Source: a candidate division CSSED10-310 bacterium
GTDB lineage: Bacteria; CSSED10-310; JAFGDC01
Length of the DNA: 6,828 nt
Direction: 5' to 3'
NCBI GenBank assembly: GCA_016932295.1
Contig: JAFGDC010000019.1
Coordinates: 1 to 6,828, forward strand
Within the stretch, counting starts at the first letter, position 1. The number at the start of each line of letters is the position of its first letter. The notes beneath the pieces were generated by a model that saw only the letters and a program-made list of their open reading frames with translations, was not told where the DNA came from and ran no database searches. This document shows positions 1-6,510 of the stretch, piece after piece. The position numbers and the translations under genes are program-made.

Positions 1-3000
1 TCAGGTGCCTGGTCGTTCATCAGTTCCTACATATGCCGGCGCGCACAGGAAATCGACCTGGTCGCCCTGGGGTATGATCCCGCGTACCTGGACGGTTCCC
101 CCGCCGTGTCGTTCGCCTCGTGGTATTGCGGCACCGGCCCCGATTTCGGGGATATCTATTCCTTGAGAGTGGAATTGCTGGACGGGCAGCGACAGACCCT
201 TGCCGTCTACGATTCCGGCTCCAGGACAGCAACGGACGAGTGGACCAGGGAAGCCGGTGTGATAGATTACTACGCCAGTGGCATTCGTTATATCTACTGG
301 GAGGAATTCGAGGGCAACAACTATTCCTCTTACACTCTGGACGGCGTGCGGGTCGATGACTGCTGGCTGGCGTTGAGTCCGGACTTGCCTCCGACTCCCA
401 CCGCGACGCCGACGCCGTTCAGCGGCAACCTGCTGGTCAATCCCGGCGCCGAGACCATGGATCTGTCCGGGTGGAACGCCAGTCCGCCAAGCCATGGCTG
501 GGTGGTGACCGGTTCCACTGTTCACAGCGGCTCATGGGCCTTCCTTACTTCCTATAATGAATGCGAACGGTATCAGGAGATCGACCTGCTGGCCGCCGGC
601 TTCAGCGAGGCCTATCTCGATACCGCGCCGCTTGTGGAGGTGTCGGAATGGTACATTGGTACCAGCGTGAATACCGCCGACCGGTACCGGCTGACCGCTG
701 AATTGCGGGATGCAAGCCATGCGCCCCTGGCGATTTTCAACACGGGTGAACTCACCACCTCCGGCACCTGGCAGCAGGTGGTGCATGACTTCACCGGCTA
801 TGGTTCAGGATTACGCTACATCTACTTCGAGGATTTCGGGCAGGCCGTGGAGGTTACAGCCGGCAGTCAGGGCGCGGCGGTGGATGACGGTTTCGTGGCC
901 CTGGCTCCCTATAGGACACCCACTCCCTACCACAGTCCGACACCCACCAGCACGCCCACCCGCACGCCAACCCCAACCCCCAGCCCGAGCCCCACCGAGG
1001 TGCCGTACGAACTCAATCTGCTCGAGAACCCCAGCGCCGAAACCGGTGACATGACCGGTTGGACCATCCTCGCCGCCGGCGGAGACGGCTGGAGCGTCAC
1101 CGATACGGAGATCTACGCCGGCGATTATGCGTTCATCACCTCGTCCGCCTGGTGCAAACGGGCGCAACTCATCGATTTGGTGGCAGCCGGCTTCATACCC
1201 GCTGAATTGGATGCAGCTCCGGATGTGTGGGTGGCGGAGTATTTCAAGGGTCGTGGCCCCAGTTACAACGACAGCTACTATCTCAAGGTGGAATTGCGGG
1301 ACGCGGTGCTCAACACGATCGCCAGCTTCGAGACGGGAACACTGTCGGCGACCGATTCATGGGTGCGGCACCAGCATACGTTTTCCGGCTACGGAAGCGG
1401 TCTCAGATATCTTTACTTCGAAGATGGCGGTGACGACGCCGAATATTGGGGCGGCTATTACGGCGCCATGATGGATGATGCCTGGCTGACCGTCGATGCC
1501 CCAACCCAACCCGGCGTCACCCGGACCCCCACCGCCAGCGCGACGCCGACCATGACGATCACTCCGACGCCGCTGGTGGGACCCGGTTACTACAACCTGC
1601 TGTCCAATCCGAGCATGGAACTGGGAGATCTGACCGGCTGGGTAATCACGGCCAACGGTGGCGACGGATGGGCGGTAACCAACGCAAACGTTCATGAAGG
1701 AACCTTCGCCGCATCGGTTTCCCACGGATGGTGCAGGCGTATGCAGGAAATCGATCTGCTGGCGCGCGGATACCTTCCCGCCGAGTTGGACGCGGCGCCG
1801 GACATTTCGGTGTCGGAATGGTTTGTCGGCCGCGGTCCGGAATTTGATGATCTCTATTATCTCAAGGTTGAACTACGCGACGCCCAGCACCAGGTCATCG
1901 CCGAGTTTGATTCCGGAAACCTGACGGCATCAAGTGAATGGGCATGGATCTCACACCTGTTATCCGGATATGGACCGGGGTTGCGGTATATTTATTTCGA
2001 GGATGGTGGCACCGCCAGCGAGTATTCGGCGGGCCATTTCGGCACTATCATCGATGAAGCATGGCTGGTGGTGCTCACCGCCACGCAGCCTACCCCGACC
2101 CCGACCCCGACTGTCACCGCCACTCCCTATGGAACGTCGACACCAACGCTTATACCGACTTGGGGAGCGTTGAATCTGCTGGTCAATCCCGGTGCTGAAG
2201 CCGGTGCGCTCACCGGATGGGATATCCAGTCCGACGGTGGCGACGGCTGGGCGGTGACCACCGCCGATGCGCACTATAACCTGCGATCGTTCATCACCTC
2301 GTCCGCCTGGTGTGTGCGCAGTCAGGAGATCGACCTGCTGGCCATGGGGTACAGCCCGGAGATACTCGATACGGCGCCGCCGGTAGAGGCATCGGAATGG
2401 TTCAGGGGATGCCTCCCGGAATATGCCGACCTGTTCCGGCTGCGGGTGGAACTGCGCAACCAGGATCACGAAGCCTTCGCTACCTTCGACAGCGGCCTCC
2501 TGACCGCCGCGCCCGAATGGCATGCCTGCTCGACCTCCTTTACGGCCTATGGTCCGGGTCTCCGCTATCTCTATTGGGAGGATGCCGGCCGGGATGCGGA
2601 ATTCTTCACCGGCCAGGCGGGTACGCTGCTGGATGACGCCTGGTTGTACATCATCGCCGTGACGCCGCTTCCCACGGCAACAGCAACACCTTCAGCAACC
2701 ATGACACCGACCAGCACCAGGACAACGGCCATCACCATGACACCGACCATCACCTTAACCCCCACCATTACGGCAACCCCTACCTATGTCGGCATAAATC
2801 TTCTGGCCAATCCCGGCGCCGAGAGCGGTGATCTGAGTGGATGGACTGATTGGGGTTCATGGGGTGTGGAAGATGCATTGCCTCATTCTGGTGAGTATTA
2901 TTTTACTGTCAACCTGGGTTGGTCCGGCCGAACACAGGAGATCAATCTCCTTGCCCTTGGATTCGCTGCTGCTGAACTTGATGCAGCGCCGCCGGTCATA

Positions 3001-4491
3001 GTTTCGGAATGGTTTAGGGACAACCCGGTAAATAGCGGGCTGGCGGCATTGAGGGTGGATCTCCTGGATGCATTCCACCAGGTCATCGCCACCTTCGATA
3101 CCGGACAGTTCGCGCCAGGTTCTTTTTGGGAACAACGGCAGCATGTATTCACGGACTATGGCAGCGGACTCCGCTACATTGTATGGGAAGATAGGGGATA
3201 CGGGGAAAATTTATTCTACATCTCGTCACCGTACTTCGATGATGCGTTTCTGGCGGTCGCTGCACCGACCCAACCCGATTGCACTCCGACCATCACCCCC
3301 ACGTTCACCATCACGCCCACTCCGACGGCCACCAGCATCCAATCCGCCACGGCTACCCCAACCCCGGGAACAAGCAACCTGCTGGTCAATCCCGGCATGG
3401 AGACAGGCGATCTAACTGGTTGGACCATTCTGCACAACTGCGATCCCGGCTGTGCCGTGACCAGTGACCTGACCCACAACGGCGCCTGGGCGCTGACCAC
3501 TTCCGGCCATTGGCTGCGGCGCTGCCAGGAGATCGATCTGGCGGCGTTGGGCTTCCTGCCGGCGGAACTGGATGCGGCGCCGCTGGTGGTGGCATCGGAG
3601 TGGTTCCACAATAACCTGGACGCCCCCCAGCCCGACTACTACAGGATGAGAGTGGAGTTGCGCGATGGGACCCATGCCGTGATCGCCCAGTATTACAGCG
3701 ACATCCAGCCGGTGTTCGGCCAGTGGGAGGAACACTCCTGCAGTTTCTCAGGATATGGTCCGGGACTCCGTTACATCTATTTCGAGGACGGCGGCAGGGA
3801 CAGCGAATACTGGAATAACACAACGGTGGGCGCAATTCTCGACGATGCGTATGTGGGAGTCTACACCGCCTACCAACCGCCGCCGACGGCAACACCCACC
3901 GTCACCATGACGCCGGGACCATCCGCCACTCCGACCATCACCAGCACCCCTTCGGCTACGGCGACGCGCACCGCCACCGGCACGCCGACGCCGATGACCG
4001 CCAATGTATTGGAGAACCCGGGCGCTGAGACCGGTGACTTATCCGGGTGGACCATCATCCAGGGCGGTGGCGCCGGATGGGATGTGGAGAGTCTGGAGGT
4101 GTACGAGGGTGGGCTCGCGTTCGTGACTTCGGAAGAATGGAACACCCGATCCCAGGAAGTGGATCTGCTTGCCTTCGGCTTCATTCCCGGACAGCTCGAC
4201 GCCGCCCCGACGGTACATGCGTACGAGTGGTTCCGGGGTGCGGAACCGCTGTGTAACGATTACTATTACCTCTATGTCGAGTTGCGTGACGATGCCCACC
4301 AGCCGCTGGCCACATTCAGCTCGACCGAGCGGCCGGCCATCGATTCCTGGACGAGGATCTCCCACGTCTTCACCGGATACGGCAGCGGCTTGAGGTACAT
4401 CTACTGGGAAGATGGCGGCACGAGCCAGGAGAGCTGGCCGGACCATCACGGTGCGCTGCTGGATGCAGCCTGGCTGAGCGTCGATACCGCC
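1..4491 (+). repeat. Tandem FBA-domain coding repeats R1-R8 with Thr/Pro linkers
   Basis: Eight copies of one domain are encoded in a row, with a period of about 510-620 bp. Linker lengths in residues are 14 (R1-R2), 34, 31, 30, 45, 37 and 44 (R7-R8), then 23 before the anchor. The copies diverge at positions likely to matter. The Cys of the W-C-R/K motif is present in R3, R4 and R5 (SAWCKR, HGWCRR, SAWCVR) and in altered context in R1 and R2. It is replaced in R6 (WSGR) and R8 (WNTR) and shifted by three residues in R7 (WLRRC). The Tyr-Trp pair near the domain end is intact in R3 (AEYWGG) and R7 (SEYWNN) and half kept in R8 (ESW). Most of each copy has drifted at the nucleotide level, so the array is mostly old. 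Confidence 0.9.
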
Positions 4492-4659
4492 TATCAGCCG
4501 GGGGTACCGACACCGACGCCGGCGCTCACGCCGACCCCCACCAGGACGCCGGTTCCCCCGGTGATTCCCGCCCTGGGAGCGGGTGGACTCGGCATGCTCA
4601 TCCTGCTGTTCGGACTGGTGCTGAGAACGGTGATGAGGAGACGTACCGCAAGTGAGTGA
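1..4659 (+). CDS. Giant surface-anchored protein with at least eight tandem FBA (FBXO2-like sugar-binding) domains, 5' partial
   Basis: The frame is open from base 1 to the TGA at 4657-4659, giving 1552 residues, and the true start lies upstream. ATG at 106 falls inside a domain and is not a credible start. The protein is a string of domains of about 156-165 residues. Each complete copy opens with NLLxNPGAExGDLSGWT, then (GG)DGWxV, a W-C-R/K-x-x-QEIDLLA stretch, LDAAPxVxxSEWFxG, LRVELRDxxHxxIAxFxSG and GYGSGLRYIYFEDGG, and closes with DDAWLxV. From knowledge of the family, this order matches the F-box-associated domain of FBXO2/FBXO6/FBXO44 (EWCRKAQVIDL, KDWYSG, DYGPGVRFVRFEHGGQD), which binds N-glycan chitobiose. 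Repeats by nucleotide: R1 1-384 (truncated), R2 427-912, R3 1015-1500, R4 1594-2082, R5 2173-2661, R6 2797-3264, R7 3376-3870, R8 4003-4491. Linkers of 14-45 residues are Thr/Pro/Ala/Ser-rich. A C-terminal helix plus RRR suggests envelope anchoring. No F-box or catalytic domain is visible. Extracellular glycan binding or adhesion is inference; a degenerate jelly-roll CBM family is the main alternative. Confidence 0.9.
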   Translation, partial: SGAWSFISSYICRRAQEIDLVALGYDPAYLDGSPAVSFASWYCGTGPDFGDIYSLRVELLDGQRQTLAVYDSGSRTATDEWTREAGVIDYYASGIRYIYWEEFEGNNYSSYTLDGVRVDDCWLALSPDLPPTPTATPTPFSGNLLVNPGAETMDLSGWNASPPSHGWVVTGSTVHSGSWAFLTSYNECERYQEIDLLAAGFSEAYLDTAPLVEVSEWYIGTSVNTADRYRLTAELRDASHAPLAIFNTGELTTSGTWQQVVHDFTGYGSGLRYIYFEDFGQAVEVTAGSQGAAVDDGFVALAPYRTPTPYHSPTPTSTPTRTPTPTPSPSPTEVPYELNLLENPSAETGDMTGWTILAAGGDGWSVTDTEIYAGDYAFITSSAWCKRAQLIDLVAAGFIPAELDAAPDVWVAEYFKGRGPSYNDSYYLKVELRDAVLNTIASFETGTLSATDSWVRHQHTFSGYGSGLRYLYFEDGGDDAEYWGGYYGAMMDDAWLTVDAPTQPGVTRTPTASATPTMTITPTPLVGPGYYNLLSNPSMELGDLTGWVITANGGDGWAVTNANVHEGTFAASVSHGWCRRMQEIDLLARGYLPAELDAAPDISVSEWFVGRGPEFDDLYYLKVELRDAQHQVIAEFDSGNLTASSEWAWISHLLSGYGPGLRYIYFEDGGTASEYSAGHFGTIIDEAWLVVLTATQPTPTPTPTVTATPYGTSTPTLIPTWGALNLLVNPGAEAGALTGWDIQSDGGDGWAVTTADAHYNLRSFITSSAWCVRSQEIDLLAMGYSPEILDTAPPVEASEWFRGCLPEYADLFRLRVELRNQDHEAFATFDSGLLTAAPEWHACSTSFTAYGPGLRYLYWEDAGRDAEFFTGQAGTLLDDAWLYIIAVTPLPTATATPSATMTPTSTRTTAITMTPTITLTPTITATPTYVGINLLANPGAESGDLSGWTDWGSWGVEDALPHSGEYYFTVNLGWSGRTQEINLLALGFAAAELDAAPPVIVSEWFRDNPVNSGLAALRVDLLDAFHQVIATFDTGQFAPGSFWEQRQHVFTDYGSGLRYIVWEDRGYGENLFYISSPYFDDAFLAVAAPTQPDCTPTITPTFTITPTPTATSIQSATATPTPGTSNLLVNPGMETGDLTGWTILHNCDPGCAVTSDLTHNGAWALTTSGHWLRRCQEIDLAALGFLPAELDAAPLVVASEWFHNNLDAPQPDYYRMRVELRDGTHAVIAQYYSDIQPVFGQWEEHSCSFSGYGPGLRYIYFEDGGRDSEYWNNTTVGAILDDAYVGVYTAYQPPPTATPTVTMTPGPSATPTITSTPSATATRTATGTPTPMTANVLENPGAETGDLSGWTIIQGGGAGWDVESLEVYEGGLAFVTSEEWNTRSQEVDLLAFGFIPGQLDAAPTVHAYEWFRGAEPLCNDYYYLYVELRDDAHQPLATFSSTERPAIDSWTRISHVFTGYGSGLRYIYWEDGGTSQESWPDHHGALLDAAWLSVDTAYQPGVPTPTPALTPTPTRTPVPPVIPALGAGGLGMLILLFGLVLRTVMRRRTASE
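4561..4656 (+). other. C-terminal membrane anchor / sorting-type tail of the FBA protein
   Basis: The last 32 residues start with VIPALGAGGLG, continue as a hydrophobic run (MLILLFGLVL), and end with R-T-V-M-R-R-R and four more residues. A short Pro/Gly motif, one hydrophobic helix of about 16-18 residues and a basic cluster is the tripartite layout of IPTL-CTERM, GlyGly-CTERM and PEP-CTERM-type sorting tails. The exact motif fits none of the named classes perfectly. It directly follows a Thr/Pro-rich stalk of 23 residues. The sequence supports a membrane-spanning stop-transfer segment with the basic end inside. Cleavage by an exosortase- or rhombosortase-like enzyme is only a possibility. 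Confidence 0.7.
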
Positions 4660-4901
4660 GTGACGCTGGCCTGCTGGTCGGTCATTGCTGGGGACAGGAC
4701 AGGCATACCGGGCGGCACATGGTCAGGCGATGAGTGAAGATGCACCGATGCGGATTTGGCGAGCCATGATCCAGGAAAAACGTCGGTCGATTCGGGCCGT
4801 CACTCAAGATCATCGATAGCGCGAATCGGACGACTCGCGAAACCAGGGATTCGGCCTGAGCCGCCCTCGTCATGTGGTACTATTCCCAAGACAAGCCCTT
4901 G
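4660..4901. other. Intergenic stretch without a recognisable gene
   Basis: This stretch lies between the stop of the FBA gene and the end of the hicA remnant, so the two genes converge here. I see no open frame with family character. There is no clear hairpin followed by a T-run for either gene. The only structure noted is the short inverted repeat GACAAG-CC-CTTGTC at 4890-4903, which overlaps the end of the hicA remnant. It is too short, and lacks the T-tract, to be called a terminator. Confidence 0.6.
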
Positions 4902-5085
4902 TCCGACCGCCGGAATCGAGAGACCGTGGCAGATTTTCACGAGCCCGCTCGGGATTTCAGAATGCCTTGGGACAGTTTTCAGCACAACCCGTTCGGGGAT
5001 TCTGCCGCAGGGAGTGACGAGATCCCTCTCGTTTTAATTAGCAGCCATGGTATCTCAGATGTTCGGGAAGTGCGTTTCTCTTCAT
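4902..5085 (-). pseudogene. hicA: hicA-like mRNA interferase toxin, inactivated by a nonsense codon and a frameshift
   Basis: Reading the minus strand from ATG at 5085-5083 gives MKRNALPEHLRYHGC, then TAA at 5040-5038, then LKREGSRHSLRQNPRTG in the same frame. The reading continues in the next frame (about 4985-4902) as TVPRHSEIPSGLVKICHGLS followed by IPAVG. Joined, these follow the usual small HicA layout from family knowledge: MKRxxLxxHLRxHGC, then LxREGxxHS with the catalytic His in the G-S-R-H-S context, then NPxTG, xVPRHxEI, and KICxxLGIP at the end. The span is 184 bp, which is 61 codons plus one base and fits a single-base insertion near 4985-4995. The stop sits where homologs commonly have Glu, consistent with GAA to TAA. 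The ATG lies 13 nt after the hicB stop, the normal operon spacing. An intact HicA would cleave mRNA when freed from HicB; this copy should be inactive. Confidence 0.85.
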
Positions 5086-5098
5086 CCTTCATCGGCAG

Positions 5099-5344
5099 TC
5101 ATCGAGCCATACCCTGTCCGGGCACTCCAACGCTCACGATAACCTGCCCGGCCTCCGCCGGCACCCCCTTGAGTCCTTGCTGACGCCGATCCAGGAGGAT
5201 CAATTCAAGCGCCGCCGTGAGGCTGTTCAGGCTTGCTTCCCTTGTTCTACCCTGTCCGTCGGCGCCAGGCACTTCCAGGCGATAGGCGATGCACCACTCA
5301 CCATCACGCTCTGTAACGGCCGTGAACTCGTTACACAAGACCAT
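5099..5344 (-). CDS. hicB: HicB-family antitoxin (type II toxin-antitoxin)
   Basis: This is a protein of 79-81 residues with the short HicB layout: EFTAVTERDGEWCIAYRLEV at the N-terminus, then PGADGQGRTREA, then a helix with LTAALELILLDRR, ending in VPAEAGQVIVSV. From family knowledge, this is the partial RNase H-like fold that binds and neutralises HicA. Many homologs have YCPEVPGA(N/D)GQGR, and here the Cys-Pro is replaced by Arg-Leu. No C-terminal DNA-binding domain is present, as expected for the short form. The gene stops at TGA 5101-5099, and the broken hicA begins 13 nt further on. The start is open to question. ATG 5344-5342 directly abuts a perfect AAGGAGG, leaving no spacer. TTG at 5338-5336 would have a 6-nt spacer and give MCNEFTAV, so the TTG start is better supported. 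With the partner toxin dead, this is probably an orphan antitoxin kept by inertia or as a regulator. Confidence 0.85.
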   Translation of the reverse strand: MVLCNEFTAVTERDGEWCIAYRLEVPGADGQGRTREASLNSLTAALELILLDRRQQGLKGVPAEAGQVIVSVGVPGQGMAR

Positions 5345-5351
5345 CCTCCTT
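5345..5351 (-). promoter_or_regulatory. Strong Shine-Dalgarno site of hicB that argues for a TTG start
   Basis: The minus strand reads AAGGAGG immediately followed by ATGGTCTTG. A full-strength ribosome site with zero spacing to ATG is unfavourable. The same site is 6 nt from the in-frame TTG at 5338, a normal distance. This suggests the first two codons of the longer reading are not translated. Confidence 0.6.
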
Positions 5352-5360
5352 ACAGGATGA

Positions 5361-5387
5361 AATTATTTCGTGTTTTACTGTAATCAA
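5361..5387 (-). promoter_or_regulatory. Possible hicB promoter
   Basis: An AT-rich patch lies just upstream of hicB on the minus strand. It contains TTGATT (5387-5382) as a candidate -35 and ATAATT (5366-5361) as a candidate -10, 15 bp apart. The elements are imperfect and the spacing is short. The call rests mostly on position and on the contrast with the surrounding GC-rich DNA. Confidence 0.3.
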
Positions 5388-5630
5388 TTACGATGCGGCG
5401 ACGGCACACCCATCCTGCCGGTACGCCATCGAAGCGAACCGTATGAGCCTGGCGGCCGGTGATCGTATTGCGCTACAGGCGCACAAACAACACGGTGAAT
5501 ACACCGGTGGATAGTACTGCGCGTTGGTTTCGATATAAGCCTGAGTTGGATAGGTAGTGAGGAGAGGTTGTCTGATCTGCTCACCGCGTCTTGTCATGTT
5601 CGAGTAACGCCAGCAGTTCACCCTTTGCTC
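5388..5630. other. Spacer between hicB and the repeat array, no gene recognised
   Basis: No convincing gene is seen. On the + strand, frame 1 stays open from about 5392 to TAG at 5515-5517 and ends in SLAAGDRIALQAHKQHGEYT plus GG. It has no usable start or ribosome site, so at most it is an unidentified gene tail. The minus-strand frames across this stretch have no family character. Confidence 0.5.
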
Positions 5631-5699
5631 CGTGGTTGCCGTGGAAGATTGAAAGCCAACGCATCACGACGAACATTGCAAGATTCCGGGTACGACCCC
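5631..5699. repeat. Module A, left-edge truncated copy
   Basis: The right part of an 87-bp A module is recognisable, from about CGTGGTTGCC through GTGGAAGATTGAAAGCCAAC to GGTACGACCCC. The first 18 or so bases do not match the other A copies, so this is the left boundary of the array. Its tail is the GAACATTGCA variant, also seen in the A copy at 6407-6493 and in the C copy at 6511-6740. Confidence 0.8.
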
Positions 5700-5733
5700 A
5701 GAGAAGGTACGACCCCAGAGAAGGTACGACCCC
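5700..5733. repeat. Module B, two tandem copies
   Basis: Two exact 17-bp copies of AGAGAAGGTACGACCCC lie back to back. This is the only place in the window where B is doubled. B always sits immediately before a C module. Confidence 0.9.
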
Positions 5734-5985
5734 GCGTGGCGCCTGCGAAGGGAGCGCGTGGCGCCTGCGAAGGGAGCGCGTGGCGCCAGCCGCGCCCTGG
5801 TTTGAGCGGCGGGCTCCGCCGCCACGCCTCGTGGGTTGGCGCGTGGATCTTCTTGCCGGCCTTCTGAGTGTCAACGCTTCTCATCGAAAAGCAGAGGATT
5901 CCTTTTACGACCCTGAATGTCCAGTCGTATGTCATTGAAAAACAACGCTCAGCAGCGAAGATTACACGATTCCGGGTACGGCCCC
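5734..5985. repeat. Module C, copy 1, with an internal 22-bp duplication
   Basis: This copy is 252 bp, against 230 bp in the other two, and the excess is exactly one extra 22-bp unit beginning GCGTGGCGCCTGCGAAGGGA. The first part is very GC-rich and contains the inverted repeat GCGGCGG-GCT-CCGCCGC at 5806-5822. An internal degenerate punctuation (TTTACGACCCT, 5904-5914) separates the 159-bp-type and 71-bp-type submodules. The terminal punctuation has one change (GGTACGGCCCC). Confidence 0.85.
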
Positions 5986-6002
5986 AGAGAAAGTACGACC
6001 CC
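5986..6002. repeat. Module B, single copy
   Basis: AGAGAAAGTACGACCCC differs from the other B copies by one base (G to A before GTACGACCCC). It joins C copies 1 and 2. Confidence 0.85.
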
Positions 6003-6232
6003 GCGTGGCGCCTGCGAAGGGAGCGCGTGGCGCCTGCCGCGCCCTGGTTTGAGCGGCGGGACCCGCCGCCACACGTCGTGGGTTCGCGCGGGGCTTTTCT
6101 TGCCGGCCTTTTAAGTGTCAACGCTTCTCATCGAAAAGTAGAGGATTCCTTGTACGACCCCGAATGTCCAGTCGTATGTCCTTGAAAAACAACGCTCTGC
6201 AGCGAAGATTACAAGATTCCAGGTACGACCCC
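6003..6232. repeat. Module C, copy 2 (230 bp)
   Basis: The module divides into 159 bp (6003-6161) and 71 bp (6162-6232), each ending in the punctuation. The GC-rich half holds a perfect inverted repeat, GCGGCGGG-A-CCCGCCGC, at 6053-6069. The following part, CTTGCCGGCCTTTTAAGTGT, is shared by the C copies with small changes. Confidence 0.85.
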
Positions 6233-6493
6233 ATTGGAAAGAGCGCTTCGCCTGGATGCCGTGGAAGATTGGAAGCCAACGCATCGCGACGATCATTACA
6301 AGATTCCGGGTACGACCCCATTGGAAAGAGCGCTTCGCCTGGTTGTTGTGAAAGATTGAAAGCCAACGCATCGCGACGATCATTACAAGATTCCGGGTAC
6401 GACCCCATTAGAAAGAGCGCTTCGCCTGGATGCCGTGGAAGATTGGAAGCCAACACACCACGACGAACATTGCAAGATTCCGGGTACGACCCC
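6233..6493. repeat. Module A, three tandem 87-bp copies
   Basis: Copies lie at 6233-6319, 6320-6406 and 6407-6493, each from ATTGGAAAGAGCGCTTCGCC (ATTAGAAAG in the third) to GGTACGACCCC with exactly 87 bp between punctuations. The middle copy differs near GTTGTTGTGAAAGATTG. The third copy has the GAACATTGCA tail in place of GATCATTACA. As 87 is a multiple of three, all six frames can stay open across the run, which explains the spurious open frames here. Confidence 0.9.
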
Positions 6494-6510
6494 AGAGAAG
6501 GTACGACCCC
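6494..6510. repeat. Module B, single copy before C copy 3
   Basis: AGAGAAGGTACGACCCC is identical to the two copies at 5700-5733 and again sits directly before a C module. Confidence 0.9.

Noticed and set aside
106..4659. ATG at 106 as the start of the large gene
   Set aside because: The same frame is open to base 1 and already encodes the conserved CRRAQEIDLVALGY segment of a domain. The ATG is also inside a conserved strand and has no ribosome site.
106..4745. Minus-strand and other-frame open frames across the large gene
   Set aside because: They are shadows of the repeated domains, rich in Arg/Pro/Gly, and differ from repeat to repeat without conserved character.
4890..4903. Inverted repeat GACAAG-CC-CTTGTC as a terminator
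   Set aside because: The stem is six base pairs with a two-base loop and no T-tract follows on either strand. It may be chance.
4756..5037. + strand open frame of 93 codons beginning MASHDPGK
   Set aside because: It lies antisense to the recognisable hicA remnant, has no family character and no clear ribosome site.
5392..5517. Possible gene tail on the + strand ending in HKQHGEYTGG
   Set aside because: It is short, has no start or ribosome site, and I cannot match it to a family, so it is not called as a gene.
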